Of a stretch of DNA of 5,927 nt, positions 1-5,588 are shown piece by piece; within the stretch, counting starts at the first letter, position 1, and the number at the start of each line of letters is the position of its first letter. This DNA is from Bacteroidales bacterium UBA4417 (GTDB taxonomy: Bacteria > Bacteroidota > Bacteroidia > Bacteroidales > UBA4417), in contig DGQJ01000118.1 of the NCBI GenBank assembly GCA_002389705.1, positions 3,590 to 9,516 of the forward strand. The letters run 5' to 3'. The notes under the pieces are model-generated. The model did not search any database and was not told the DNA's origin. It worked only from the letters and a program-made list of their open reading frames with translations. Both the position numbers and the translations under genes were made by a program.

Positions 1-1238
1 ACAACAGTTTGTGCAACGGCATAGGGATTAATGTATTGAAACACATTGGGATCAGTGAAATAAGTTCCGTTGGTATTTAAAACCGGGTCGGTCGGACGGC
101 TCACATATGTATTGCTGATGAGGTTTGAAGTAAATGATGCACGGCCTATGCTACCGGGGCTTCCAATATTGTTGGTAAGCCCGCTGCTTAGGTTTGCAGT
201 AATAACCAGTTTGTCATTCAGCGCTTTCTGTGTAGCCTGTATACGACCAATGTAGTTTTTGTTTTTCGAGTTAATCACTATTCCATTTTGAAGAATAGCT
301 GAACCTGATGCACGGTAATTAAAATCTTTTGTGCCTCCTCCAATGGCCAGTCCATAATTTTGGGTGGATCCATTCTGAGTCATTAATCCATACCAGTCAG
401 TGTCCGAACCATGATCGGTTGATACTGGCACGCCCCAGGCTTCGCGCTGAGCCCGCCATTGGTCGGCGCTCATTATATCAAGCTTTTTCGAAATCATATC
501 GAGCGAAACCGTACTGCTGAATTCAACCTGCGAGGTTCCCATTTTGCTTTTTTTGGTGGTCACCAATATTACGCCTGCTGCGCCACGTGAGCCATAAATA
601 GCGGTTGATGAAGCATCTTTCAGAATGTCGATGGTTTCAATTTCGTTAGGCGGCAACTGGTTCAGGAAATCGATATTCCCCTGAACTCCGTCGATAACCA
701 CCAAAGGGTTGCTCCCGCCAATGAGCGAGGTAATACCGCGAATGCGGATGTTAGGATTTGAACCGGGCTCGCTCCCTGTTTGGGTAATGACGACACCGGC
801 AGCTTTTCCTGCAATTTGCTGCAAAGGGCTAGTGGTGGCGCCTTTGTTCAGGTTGTCCTTGTTAATGCTGGCAACAGCGCCGGTGACATCTTTTTTGCGT
901 TGAGTTCCATAACCAACAACTACAACTTCCTGCAAGTCTGCCGCTTCCTGTGCCAGCAGTACGGATGATCCTATCACTTTAACCGGTAGTTCTACCGATT
1001 TGTAACCGACAAAAGTGATTTTAACAATGGAATTTTCGGATGCTACTTTAAGTGTAAAATTGCCGTTGGCATCAGTGGTTACGCCATTATAGGTTCCAAC
1101 TTCAAGAACGGTGGCGCCAGGCAAGGGGCCTTTTTGTTCATCCAATACTTTACTCTTAACGGTATATTGTGCTTGTGCAAATGCCGTATGGCCGGCTACA
1201 GCGAATAAAACGATAAGGAGCAGAAATTTAAATTTCAT
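1..1238 (-). CDS. SusC/RagA-family TonB-linked outer-membrane protein, N-terminal part (cut by window edge)
   Basis: Reading the minus strand from the ATG at 1238 gives 412 uninterrupted codons that run off the left edge; the family is usually about 1000 residues, so the beta-barrel is mostly missing here. Residues 1-21 are a signal peptide (MKFKFLLLIVLF..., likely cleavage AFA|Q). Residues about 25-100 form a carboxypeptidase-regulatory-like domain (GATVLEVGTYNGVTTDANG, ITFVGYKS). The family signature LQEVVVVGYGTQRKKDVTGA starts at residue 102, and a TonB plug domain follows to about 230 (IRIRG, PLVVIDGV, EIETIDILKDASSTAIYGSR, GVILVTT). Members import glycans or peptides across the outer membrane together with a SusD lipoprotein, which would be expected beyond the left edge. 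The substrate cannot be told. The neighbouring TPR/HTH regulator on the same strand probably controls it (inference). The start fits the signal peptide; no Shine-Dalgarno sequence is visible, which is usual in this phylum. Confidence 0.95.
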   Translation of the reverse strand, partial: MKFKFLLLIVLFAVAGHTAFAQAQYTVKSKVLDEQKGPLPGATVLEVGTYNGVTTDANGNFTLKVASENSIVKITFVGYKSVELPVKVIGSSVLLAQEAADLQEVVVVGYGTQRKKDVTGAVASINKDNLNKGATTSPLQQIAGKAAGVVITQTGSEPGSNPNIRIRGITSLIGGSNPLVVIDGVQGNIDFLNQLPPNEIETIDILKDASSTAIYGSRGAAGVILVTTKKSKMGTSQVEFSSTVSLDMISKKLDIMSADQWRAQREAWGVPVSTDHGSDTDWYGLMTQNGSTQNYGLAIGGGTKDFNYRASGSAILQNGIVINSKNKNYIGRIQATQKALNDKLVITANLSSGLTNNIGSPGSIGRASFTSNLISNTYVSRPTDPVLNTNGTYFTDPNVFQYINPYAVAQTV

Positions 1239-1264
1239 ACTGATATTATTGAGAGGTTAGTAAT

Positions 1265-1293
1265 TTCCATGTACGTTGGTTGATGTACAGGAA
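1265..1293 (-). promoter_or_regulatory. Inverted repeat in the susC leader
   Basis: The arms TTCCaTGTAC (1265-1274) and GTACAGGAA (1285-1293) pair over 9 bp with one bulged A and a 10-nt loop. A second small stem, ATCCG/CGGAT, sits at 1296-1300 and 1310-1314. Both fall inside the predicted untranslated leader, between the -7 box and the ATG at 1238. The left arm also resembles the repeat at the promoter of the neighbouring regulator gene (3243-3257), so it could be a DNA-binding site, an RNA hairpin, or both. Function is not established. Confidence 0.4.
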
Positions 1294-1321
1294 TTATCCG
1301 GTCTGCTTTCGGATCAGATCG

Positions 1322-1329
1322 CAAATATA
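1322..1329 (-). promoter_or_regulatory. Probable -7 box of the susC-like gene promoter
   Basis: On the minus strand this reads TATATTTG, a full match to the Bacteroidota -7 consensus TAnnTTTG. It implies a transcript start near 1315 and a leader of roughly 75-80 nt. No TTTG lies at the normal 19-21 nt spacing; the nearest (minus strand, 1358-1361) is 28 nt away. A weak -33 element would fit a promoter that needs an activator, but that is inference. A short palindrome, CCGAA-T-TTCGG (1374-1384), lies about 45 bp upstream and could be part of a control site. Confidence 0.55.
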
Positions 1330-1414
1330 TACTAGTAAATGAGGGATTTTTATTGCACAAACTGAATATGTACCCGAATTTCGGCCTATACGATGCTTAT
1401 ATTGCTAATAATCA

Positions 1415-1442
1415 ATAAAAAAGCCATCAGGCGGATGCCTGA
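1415..1442 (-). terminator. Rho-independent terminator after the regulator gene
   Basis: On the minus strand, TCAGGC-ATCC-GCCTGA is followed by TGGC and then TTTTTT, 26 bp beyond the stop of the regulator gene. The 4-nt gap between stem and T-run is slightly unusual. It separates the regulator's transcript from the susC-like gene downstream, so the two are probably separate transcription units. Confidence 0.65.
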
Positions 1443-1467
1443 AAATGTACTCTGAATATACTGCGGT

Positions 1468-3171
1468 TCACTCTGTTTTATCCGTATCAACGGTTTTTAC
1501 TGATTCAATTTCCATGATCTTATGCTCAAATAATTCGTTTGGAACTACGGAGCGGTTCTTCGCTTTTGTTTTGTAATTTTTAACTGTCGATAGCGAGAAA
1601 TCAAGGAACCTGGCTATACGTTCACTTTCAGTAATCCCGAGTCGTATTAGAGCAAATATCCTGATTTCGGGGGTTAAAGATCCATCTGGTTTAACAACCA
1701 CATGGTCTTCCTCTTTGAATAACAGGTTATAGCGATCGACAAATTCGGGGAATAGTTTCATGAAAATACGATCGAAAAGGGTGAACATATCTTCCTTTTC
1801 CTTGCGCAAACCTGATGAATCGGAGAGTTGCATCAATTCGTCGAACTGTTTGTTGCGAATTTTACGGGCAATCATTTTATGGAGTTCTTCCGTTTTTTCA
1901 ATATAGGAAGAGTTTGCACTGAAAAAGTAACCGATGTATTCATCTTTAATTTTCTGCGCTTCTTTAAGCTTTTCATTAGTATGCAGTAAATCAATATTTT
2001 GCTTGCTTATTTTTTTCTGAATAGCGGTCAGTTGTTCATTCGATTGCAGCAGGTCGGTATTTTGACGAAGAATTATTGCACGGGCCGAAGTGAGTCGTTT
2101 TTTTTGCCTCAAAATCACAAGCGTTGCAATTACAAATAGTACGAAAAGCAGGGATATCAAGCCCGCGTAAATAAGAAGTTTGTTTTTCTGCTGTTCAATA
2201 ATTTCGAACCTACCTGCCTCTATGATAGGCAATATGCGTCCAACTTCTATTTTTCGTTGACGGGCATTGTAGAAATTGGCATCATCAAGCGCTATAATGG
2301 CATATTTATAGGCATGTTGTATATCGCCACGTGTAAAAAGCAATTCAGCCAGTTGGCGGATGGCAGATGTTTCTTTTGTGGCTGATTTTATATCAGAAAT
2401 GGCAGCCAGCGCAAAGCATTCCATGGCTTTAGCAGTGTCATGCCTCACCTGATAAAAAAATCCAAGGCTCGATACAACTATCGCATAATCATGTGATTCT
2501 GGATGTAATACCGAAAGATATTGCTCAGCAGTCACAATTGCGTTTACATAATCTTCTTCGAGTTGACAGGCACGCATTTTTGCCATAAAAGCTTCCGGAC
2601 TGTCCTTTTTGAACAATGCTATCGAATTCAGGCAATATTGCAGCGATTTTAAATGATACTTTCTGTAATAGGGCTCAGCCGCAGCAAAATCGGCCATTAC
2701 CAGGTTCAATACCGATAAAAGTGAATAAACACTTGCTTTATTTTTGAGCCGAAGTTGTGTTGTGTCGATGGAATTGGAGATTTCGGTAGCTTCCTTATAT
2801 AATCCTGCCGACATGCAACTGAATGCCAATGCAATTTTTGATTCGCAAATCAGGTTGGGATTGTTCAGCCTTTCGGCATAAAAAAGCATTTTCCCGGCAT
2901 AGGAATAAGCTGAATCATATTTGTATGAACGGTATTCATTATACAATTGAACCGAAATATTGTAACATTGCTGATCAGTAGTTTTTGAAATAAATATTTG
3001 TTTCAGTTTTGCCAGCCTGACCTCCCTTGCATCTGAGTATTTTTGCGAGTTTTCAATCGTCTTGTCCAAAGCCCGTAAAAGGGAATCCAAATCTTTACCT
3101 GCAAAAAGGAAAACCGGGAACAGTATTAAAACAATCGTTACAAAAACGCTTCTCATAATGGTGATTCTCAT
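1468..3171 (-). CDS. DUF6377-type membrane regulator: periplasmic TPR-like sensor, one membrane helix, coiled coil, C-terminal HTH
   Basis: This 567-residue protein is complete. Residues 1-24 are a signal peptide or anchor (MRSVFVTIVLILFPVFLFAG). Residues about 28-325 are helical and TPR-like (e.g. YSYAGKMLFYAERL, YKEATEISNSI, AKAMECFALAAI, ACQLEEDYVNAIVTAEQYLS), and should lie in the periplasm. A hydrophobic helix spans about 331-354. A coiled coil follows at 360-410 with a three-heptad internal duplication (RQNTDLLQSNEQL and KQNIDLLHTNEKL, 21 residues apart). Next comes the conserved block KIKDEYIGYFFSANSSYIEK, and the LuxR-like helix-turn-helix lies at about 497-545 (RIFALIRLGITESERIARFL, then STVKNYKTKAKNR). 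The family assignment is from memory. The layout (outside sensor, one helix, cytoplasmic HTH) resembles SusR, and the position upstream of a susC-like gene suggests it controls that gene (inference). The ligand is unknown. The ATG at 3156 (residue 6) is an alternative start and gives a more typical signal peptide. Confidence 0.88.
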   Translation of the reverse strand: MRITIMRSVFVTIVLILFPVFLFAGKDLDSLLRALDKTIENSQKYSDAREVRLAKLKQIFISKTTDQQCYNISVQLYNEYRSYKYDSAYSYAGKMLFYAERLNNPNLICESKIALAFSCMSAGLYKEATEISNSIDTTQLRLKNKASVYSLLSVLNLVMADFAAAEPYYRKYHLKSLQYCLNSIALFKKDSPEAFMAKMRACQLEEDYVNAIVTAEQYLSVLHPESHDYAIVVSSLGFFYQVRHDTAKAMECFALAAISDIKSATKETSAIRQLAELLFTRGDIQHAYKYAIIALDDANFYNARQRKIEVGRILPIIEAGRFEIIEQQKNKLLIYAGLISLLFVLFVIATLVILRQKKRLTSARAIILRQNTDLLQSNEQLTAIQKKISKQNIDLLHTNEKLKEAQKIKDEYIGYFFSANSSYIEKTEELHKMIARKIRNKQFDELMQLSDSSGLRKEKEDMFTLFDRIFMKLFPEFVDRYNLLFKEEDHVVVKPDGSLTPEIRIFALIRLGITESERIARFLDFSLSTVKNYKTKAKNRSVVPNELFEHKIMEIESVKTVDTDKTE

Positions 3172-3200
3172 CCTAAGTATGCCCTAATTTGTATTCTCCA

Positions 3201-3231
3201 CAAACCTACATGAAAAAATCTTTTTCACAAA
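3201..3231 (-). promoter_or_regulatory. Promoter of the DUF6377-type regulator gene
   Basis: The minus strand reads TTTG (3228-3231), 19 nt of spacer, then TAGGTTTG (3201-3208). This matches the Bacteroidota -33/-7 pattern (TTTG, 19-21 nt, TAnnTTTG) exactly. The start of transcription should be near 3194, giving a leader of about 20-25 nt to the ATG at 3171, or about 40 nt to the one at 3156. Confidence 0.75.
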
Positions 3232-3257
3232 CAACGGATGAAAATTTCATGTAGGTT
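3203..3257. promoter_or_regulatory. Perfect 13-bp inverted repeat around the regulator promoter (candidate operator)
   Basis: AACCTACATGAAA (3203-3215) and TTTCATGTAGGTT (3245-3257) are exact reverse complements separated by 29 bp. The left arm overlaps the -7 box and the right arm lies just upstream of the -33 element. A second palindrome, TGAAAAA-ATC-TTTTTCA (3211-3227), fills the spacer between -33 and -7. No T-run follows either arm, so it is not a terminator. The placement suggests an operator, possibly for self-regulation by the HTH protein encoded downstream; the binding protein is inferred. A remnant of a small mobile repeat is the main alternative. Confidence 0.6.
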
Positions 3258-3537
3258 CCCTCTGGCCTGTTTATTCAAATTATTTACAAAGGAAATGTTT
3301 AGAAAATCAAAGTAGCACAATTAACCTTTTTAAACTACTGCACAAAATAACCGGCTCAAACAGTTTCAACTGGTACTTGTGCCTGTACCTGTTACTATAA
3401 CATTTGAAAAAGCAAAAATGCCGTTTACCGGGAAAATAGTTTAATACCCAACAGTAAAATAATCTTGTTTTAGACAAGATGAACAACGTTAACCCTGCCA
3501 AAAATGATTAAAATTACAGCCGGGTAGCAGGGGTGAA
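3258..3537. other. Gene-free spacer
   Basis: I see no credible gene in this stretch. The short open frames on the minus strand have no recognisable domains and no start signal. The notable structures are two small hairpins. GGTAC/GTACC lies at 3372-3376 and 3385-3389. ATCTTGT-tttag-ACAAGAT lies at 3462-3480; on the minus strand it is followed by TATTTTA and could be a weak terminator for readthrough coming from the tRNA side. Confidence 0.5.
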
Positions 3538-3651
3538 ATTATTTTATGATGCTGAAAAGGTGGGCTTAACCACAAAGCCTCTGTCTCACTTTGTTCGCCG
3601 GTGTCTTTTCTTTTTCCATTCCTGCTTTGCAAACTAGTTTGCAGCAGTCCT

Positions 3652-3689
3652 GAAAAAATAAAAGCCCCGATGCTTCGCATCAAGGCTTT
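3652..3689 (-). terminator. Terminator hairpin, copy A
   Basis: The minus strand reads AAAGCC-TT-GATGC-GAA-GCATC-GG-GGCTTT, followed by TATTTTTTCA. It is the duplicate of the tRNA terminator at 3821-3859, with one base changed in the internal loop. It may act as a back-up stop for readthrough of the tRNA transcript. Confidence 0.65.
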
Positions 3690-3690
3690 G

Positions 3691-3709
3691 TAGTAGCGGG
3701 GGCAGGATT
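3691..3709 (-). pseudogene. 3' fragment of initiator tRNA gene
   Basis: These 19 bases are identical to the 3' end of the intact tRNA-fMet gene (3861-3879): the 3' acceptor strand, the discriminator region and the 3' half of the T stem. The rest of the tRNA is absent, and the sequence switches directly into the start of copy B. It cannot form a tRNA. It could act as a partial attachment-like site or simply be a duplication relic. Confidence 0.8.
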
Positions 3710-3879
3710 ATTTTATGATCCTGAAAAAGGTGGGCTTAACCACAAAGCCTCTGTCTCACTTTGTTCGCCGGTGTCTTTTTTATTTTCTTCCTTTGCTTAC
3801 AAGCAAGCTTGACGCGCGGAATAAAATAAAAAAGCCCTGATGCTTCGCATCAAGGCTTTGTAGTAGCGGGGGCAGGATT
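3707..3879 (-). repeat. Tandem repeat, copy B (inner copy, ending inside the intact tRNA gene)
   Basis: This is the second unit of the tandem repeat. It shares ATT with the end of copy A (3707-3709) and ends at 3879 inside the intact tRNA-fMet gene. Its core (3780-3830) differs strongly from that of copy A and has only a short palindrome, CAAGCTTG (3804-3811). On the minus strand the conserved left part also contains a weak GGCTT/AAGCC stem (about 3733-3749). Because it includes the real tRNA 3' end and terminator, this is probably the ancestral copy. Confidence 0.85.
3821..3859 (-). terminator. Rho-independent terminator of tRNA-fMet
   Basis: The minus strand reads AAAGCC-TT-GATGC-GAA-GCATC-AG-GGCTTT, a two-part stem with a small internal loop and a GAA loop, followed by TTTATTTTAT. 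It begins just after the tRNA 3' end at 3861. The plus strand has no T-run after the stem, so it works in one direction only. Confidence 0.8.
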
Positions 3880-3935
3880 CGAACCTACGGCCTTTGGGTT
3901 ATGAGCCCAACGAGCTACCTCTGCTCCACCCCGCA
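3861..3935 (-). tRNA. Initiator tRNA-fMet (anticodon CAT)
   Basis: The minus strand folds into a full cloverleaf. The acceptor stem is TGCGGGG with CCCCGCT, U8 follows, the D stem is GAGC/GCTC, the anticodon stem is TTGGG-CTCATAA-CCCAA, and the T arm is GTAGG-TTCGAAT-CCTGC. The first base pair is a U1-U72 mismatch, the anticodon stem has three stacked G-C pairs, and the D stem has A11-U24. All three are hallmarks of initiator rather than elongator tRNA-Met. The tRNA body ends at 3864; the next bases read CTA, so CCA is added by enzyme. The gene is alone, divergent from era, and its last 19 bases are duplicated at 3691-3709. Confidence 0.95.
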
Positions 3936-3975
3936 ATATATTTTTGTAAACAATGAACGTCTTTATTTGGGAGTG

Positions 3976-3983
3976 CAAAAGTA
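3976..3983 (-). promoter_or_regulatory. Probable -7 box of the tRNA-fMet promoter
   Basis: The minus strand reads TACTTTTG, matching TAnnTTTG, 40 bp upstream of the tRNA 5' end. No clear -33 TTTG is seen at the expected distance. The 93-bp gap between the tRNA and era must also hold the era promoter; no clean plus-strand consensus is visible in this T-rich stretch. Confidence 0.45.
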
Positions 3984-4028
3984 TATTTTGTTTCTTTGTA
4001 ATCCTAATTTTTTTGTAAAAATATTTTT

Positions 4029-4910
4029 ATGGCCCATAAATCCGGTTTCGTCAACATCATCGGTCATCCCAATGTAGGAAAGTCGACTTTAATGAATATG
4101 CTGATGGGGGAGAAGCTCTCAATCATTACTCCCAAAGCGCAAACAACCCGTCATCGTATCCTTGGCATTGTGAATGGCGACGATTACCAGATTGTATATT
4201 CCGATACCCCCGGCATTGTGAGGCCACATTACAAACTGCATGAGTCGATGATGAAATTTGTGCATACCGCCCTGCAGGATGCCGACGTTTTTATTTATAT
4301 GACCGAAGTTGGTGAAAACAGTTTTGATGAAGAGGTAATTCATAAAATAAAGGAATCGGGAAAGCCGCTGATATTTCTTGTTAATAAAGTGGATACCATC
4401 AGCCCCGAAGAAGTTGAAATTAAAATAAAGTACTGGCAGGAAAAATTTCCTGATGTAAAAGTATTGCCCATTTCGGCAAAACTGAATTATAATACCGGTA
4501 AGATTACCGAAGAGGTTCTGCGGTTGTTGCCCGAAAATGAACCATATTTCCCCAAGGATGACGAACTTAGCGACAGGCCCCTTCGGTTTTTTGTTTCGGA
4601 AATGATACGCGAAAAAATATTTATGCTCTACCAGCAGGAAATTCCCTACTCAGCCGAAGTTGTAGTTGATGCATACAAGGAAAAACCTGATATCGTGGTA
4701 ATCAGCGCAACCATCTTCGTGGAGCGCGATACCCAGAAAGCCATAATCCTGGGGCATAAAGGTGCCTCCATTAAAAAGCTGGGAACCCTTGCCCGTAAAG
4801 ATATTGAAGCCTTTATCGAAAAGAAGGTTTTCCTCGAACTCAGCCTGAAAGTAAGCAGCGACTGGCGCGAAGATGCAAACCAGCTGAAACGGTTTGGATA
4901 CGAGTTTTAA
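4029..4910 (+). CDS. era: GTPase Era (ribosome small-subunit assembly)
   Basis: Era is a GTPase that binds 16S rRNA near its 3' end and helps mature the 30S subunit. The 293-residue protein has the usual length and all parts: P-loop GHPNVGKS (12-19), switch I AQTTRHRILGI with T39/T40, DTPG (59-62), NKVD (119-122), SAK (149-151), then a C-terminal KH domain with EIPYS (204-208), FVERDTQKAIILGHKGASIK (230-249), and the end SLKVSSDWREDANQLKRFGY. The ATG at 4029 sits just before the G domain in the normal place; there is no Shine-Dalgarno sequence, only T/A-rich DNA. The gene is divergent from tRNA-fMet. Its last 30 codons recur at 5395-5486. The functional copy has Leu at 269 where the repeat encodes Phe. 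If the repeat came from integration into era, this copy's 3' end may be the imported one (inference). Confidence 0.98.
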   Translation: MAHKSGFVNIIGHPNVGKSTLMNMLMGEKLSIITPKAQTTRHRILGIVNGDDYQIVYSDTPGIVRPHYKLHESMMKFVHTALQDADVFIYMTEVGENSFDEEVIHKIKESGKPLIFLVNKVDTISPEEVEIKIKYWQEKFPDVKVLPISAKLNYNTGKITEEVLRLLPENEPYFPKDDELSDRPLRFFVSEMIREKIFMLYQQEIPYSAEVVVDAYKEKPDIVVISATIFVERDTQKAIILGHKGASIKKLGTLARKDIEAFIEKKVFLELSLKVSSDWREDANQLKRFGYEF

Positions 4911-5394
4911 GCATTAGATCAACCTTGCGGTTTCGGATCAGGTGTAAAAGTTGTGGCGAAAGGATAAAATTAGGGCTTTCAAGCACAAGAGTTGTGAAGT
5001 ACGGATCAAAATGTTGAATTCCAGTACCCCAATGTTCCCAAGAGTATAGTCTATCTTAACAGGGACCGGCCTAATAAAAATACGCCAGCGGTTCTTGCCG
5101 GAGGTATGTGCGCAGGGCATGTGCGTAGCAATACACAGCAAGGATAACTGCCAGGATTTGTTTTACTCTTTCATGCCTTGTATTGCGAGGAGATAGCTCC
5201 GGCCTAGAAGCGCCAGTATTTTTATTAAGCCTTGAATTTTTGTTACTTTTTTTTCAAGAAAAAAATAAAAAGTCTGAAAAAAATGAAAGTCTCCTCATTG
5301 CTGCATACCCTAGACTTTTATCTTGAGAAAAGCAAAGTGACTTGAATCAATATTAGAGACTTTAAAAGTTACCGCACTAAATGTTAGAAGTCAG
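4911..5394. other. Gene-free segment bracketed by two copies of the era 3' end
   Basis: I see no credible gene here. The minus-strand open frame (4938-5141, 67 residues) has no recognisable domain or start signal. The segment is rich in small repeats. CCGGCCTA occurs twice (5066-5073 and 5199-5206), each followed shortly by CGCCAG. ATGTGCGCAG/ATGTGCGTAG lie in tandem (5106-5115 and 5119-5128). CTTGAA/TTCAAG flank a T-run (5231-5258). TAAAAAGTCT (5266-5275) is nearly repeated inverted as AGACTTTTA (5312-5320). It may be the worn remnant of an inserted element (inference); I find no transposase, integrase or clear terminal inverted repeats. Confidence 0.55.
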
Positions 5395-5486
5395 GAAAAG
5401 AAGGTTTTCTTCGAACTCAGCCTGAAAGTAAGCAGCGACTGGCGCGAAGATGCAAACCAGCTGAAACGGTTTGGATACGAGTTTTA
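5395..5486 (+). pseudogene. Duplicated 3' end of era (30 codons, not expressed as a gene)
   Basis: These 92 bases match era 4818-4909 with one difference, C4833 to T5410, which would change Leu269 to Phe. The repeat begins exactly at a codon boundary (Glu264) and runs through the last codon into the stop; the stop's third base differs (TAG here, TAA in era). In frame upstream there is a TGA at 5338-5340 and no ATG before the repeat, so it is not translated by itself. It lies 40-50 bp before the strong terminator, which suggests that this was the original end of era before the segment 4911-5394 came in (inference). Confidence 0.9.
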
Positions 5487-5534
5487 GGCGTAAAAACTTT
5501 CAGCACGATTTTTGGACCTTTATCGACTGACAAC

Positions 5535-5566
5535 AAAAAAACCTGCCTTTTCAAGCAGGTTTTTTA
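5535..5566. terminator. Bidirectional Rho-independent terminator
   Basis: AAAAAACCTGC (5536-5546) pairs with GCAGGTTTTTT (5555-5565) around the loop CTTTTCAA. The flanking A-run and T-run give a T-tract on both strands. It serves era (or its displaced end) on the plus strand and the PorP/SprF-type gene on the minus strand, which ends 23 bp to the right. Confidence 0.85.
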
Positions 5567-5588
5567 TTAAAATGGGATAGATAAAAAA

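Larger units (their letters stand above)
3538..3709 (-). repeat. Tandem repeat, copy A (outer copy, with tRNA 3' fragment)
   Basis: This 172-bp unit is repeated at once as copy B (3707-3879). The left 72 bp (3538-3609) match copy B with one substitution and one 1-base indel, and the right 49 bp (3661-3709) match with one substitution. The 51-bp core (3610-3660) is only about half identical, yet has exactly the same length in both copies. The core here holds a strong palindrome, GCAAACTAGTTTGC (3629-3642), extended by CTGCT/AGCAG. Both units start and end at the trinucleotide ATT, as expected for a duplication that arose at microhomology (inference). Confidence 0.85.

Noticed and set aside
70..968. 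Short plus-strand open frames opposite the susC-like gene
   Set aside because: They are antisense to a clear SusC/RagA coding frame, have no recognisable domains and no start signals.
3203..3257. The 13-bp inverted repeat as a terminator
   Set aside because: Neither strand has a T-run after the stem, and it coincides with a well-formed promoter.
3307..3683. Minus-strand open frames of 64 residues in the spacer and repeat copy A
   Set aside because: Composition is unlike a protein of this genome, they run across hairpins, a terminator and a tRNA fragment, and no family is recognisable.
3538..3879. CRISPR-like array
   Set aside because: There are only two units, the repeats are 49-73 bp long, and the right-hand one is a tRNA end plus terminator.
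4119..4343. Minus-strand open frame inside era
   Set aside because: It is a shadow of the era coding frame, with no independent support.
4938..5141. Minus-strand 67-residue open frame in the era-flanked segment
   Set aside because: No domain, no start signal or promoter consensus, and it overlaps the tandem ATGTGCG(C/T)AG repeat. Its segment may be a dispersed repeat, so a look by search is still fair.
5178..5195. TATTGCGAGGAG, similar to a dispersed ATTGCGAGGAG-type repeat seen in many genomes
   Set aside because: Only about a dozen bases match what I remember of that repeat, and the following bases differ, so the link is too weak to call.
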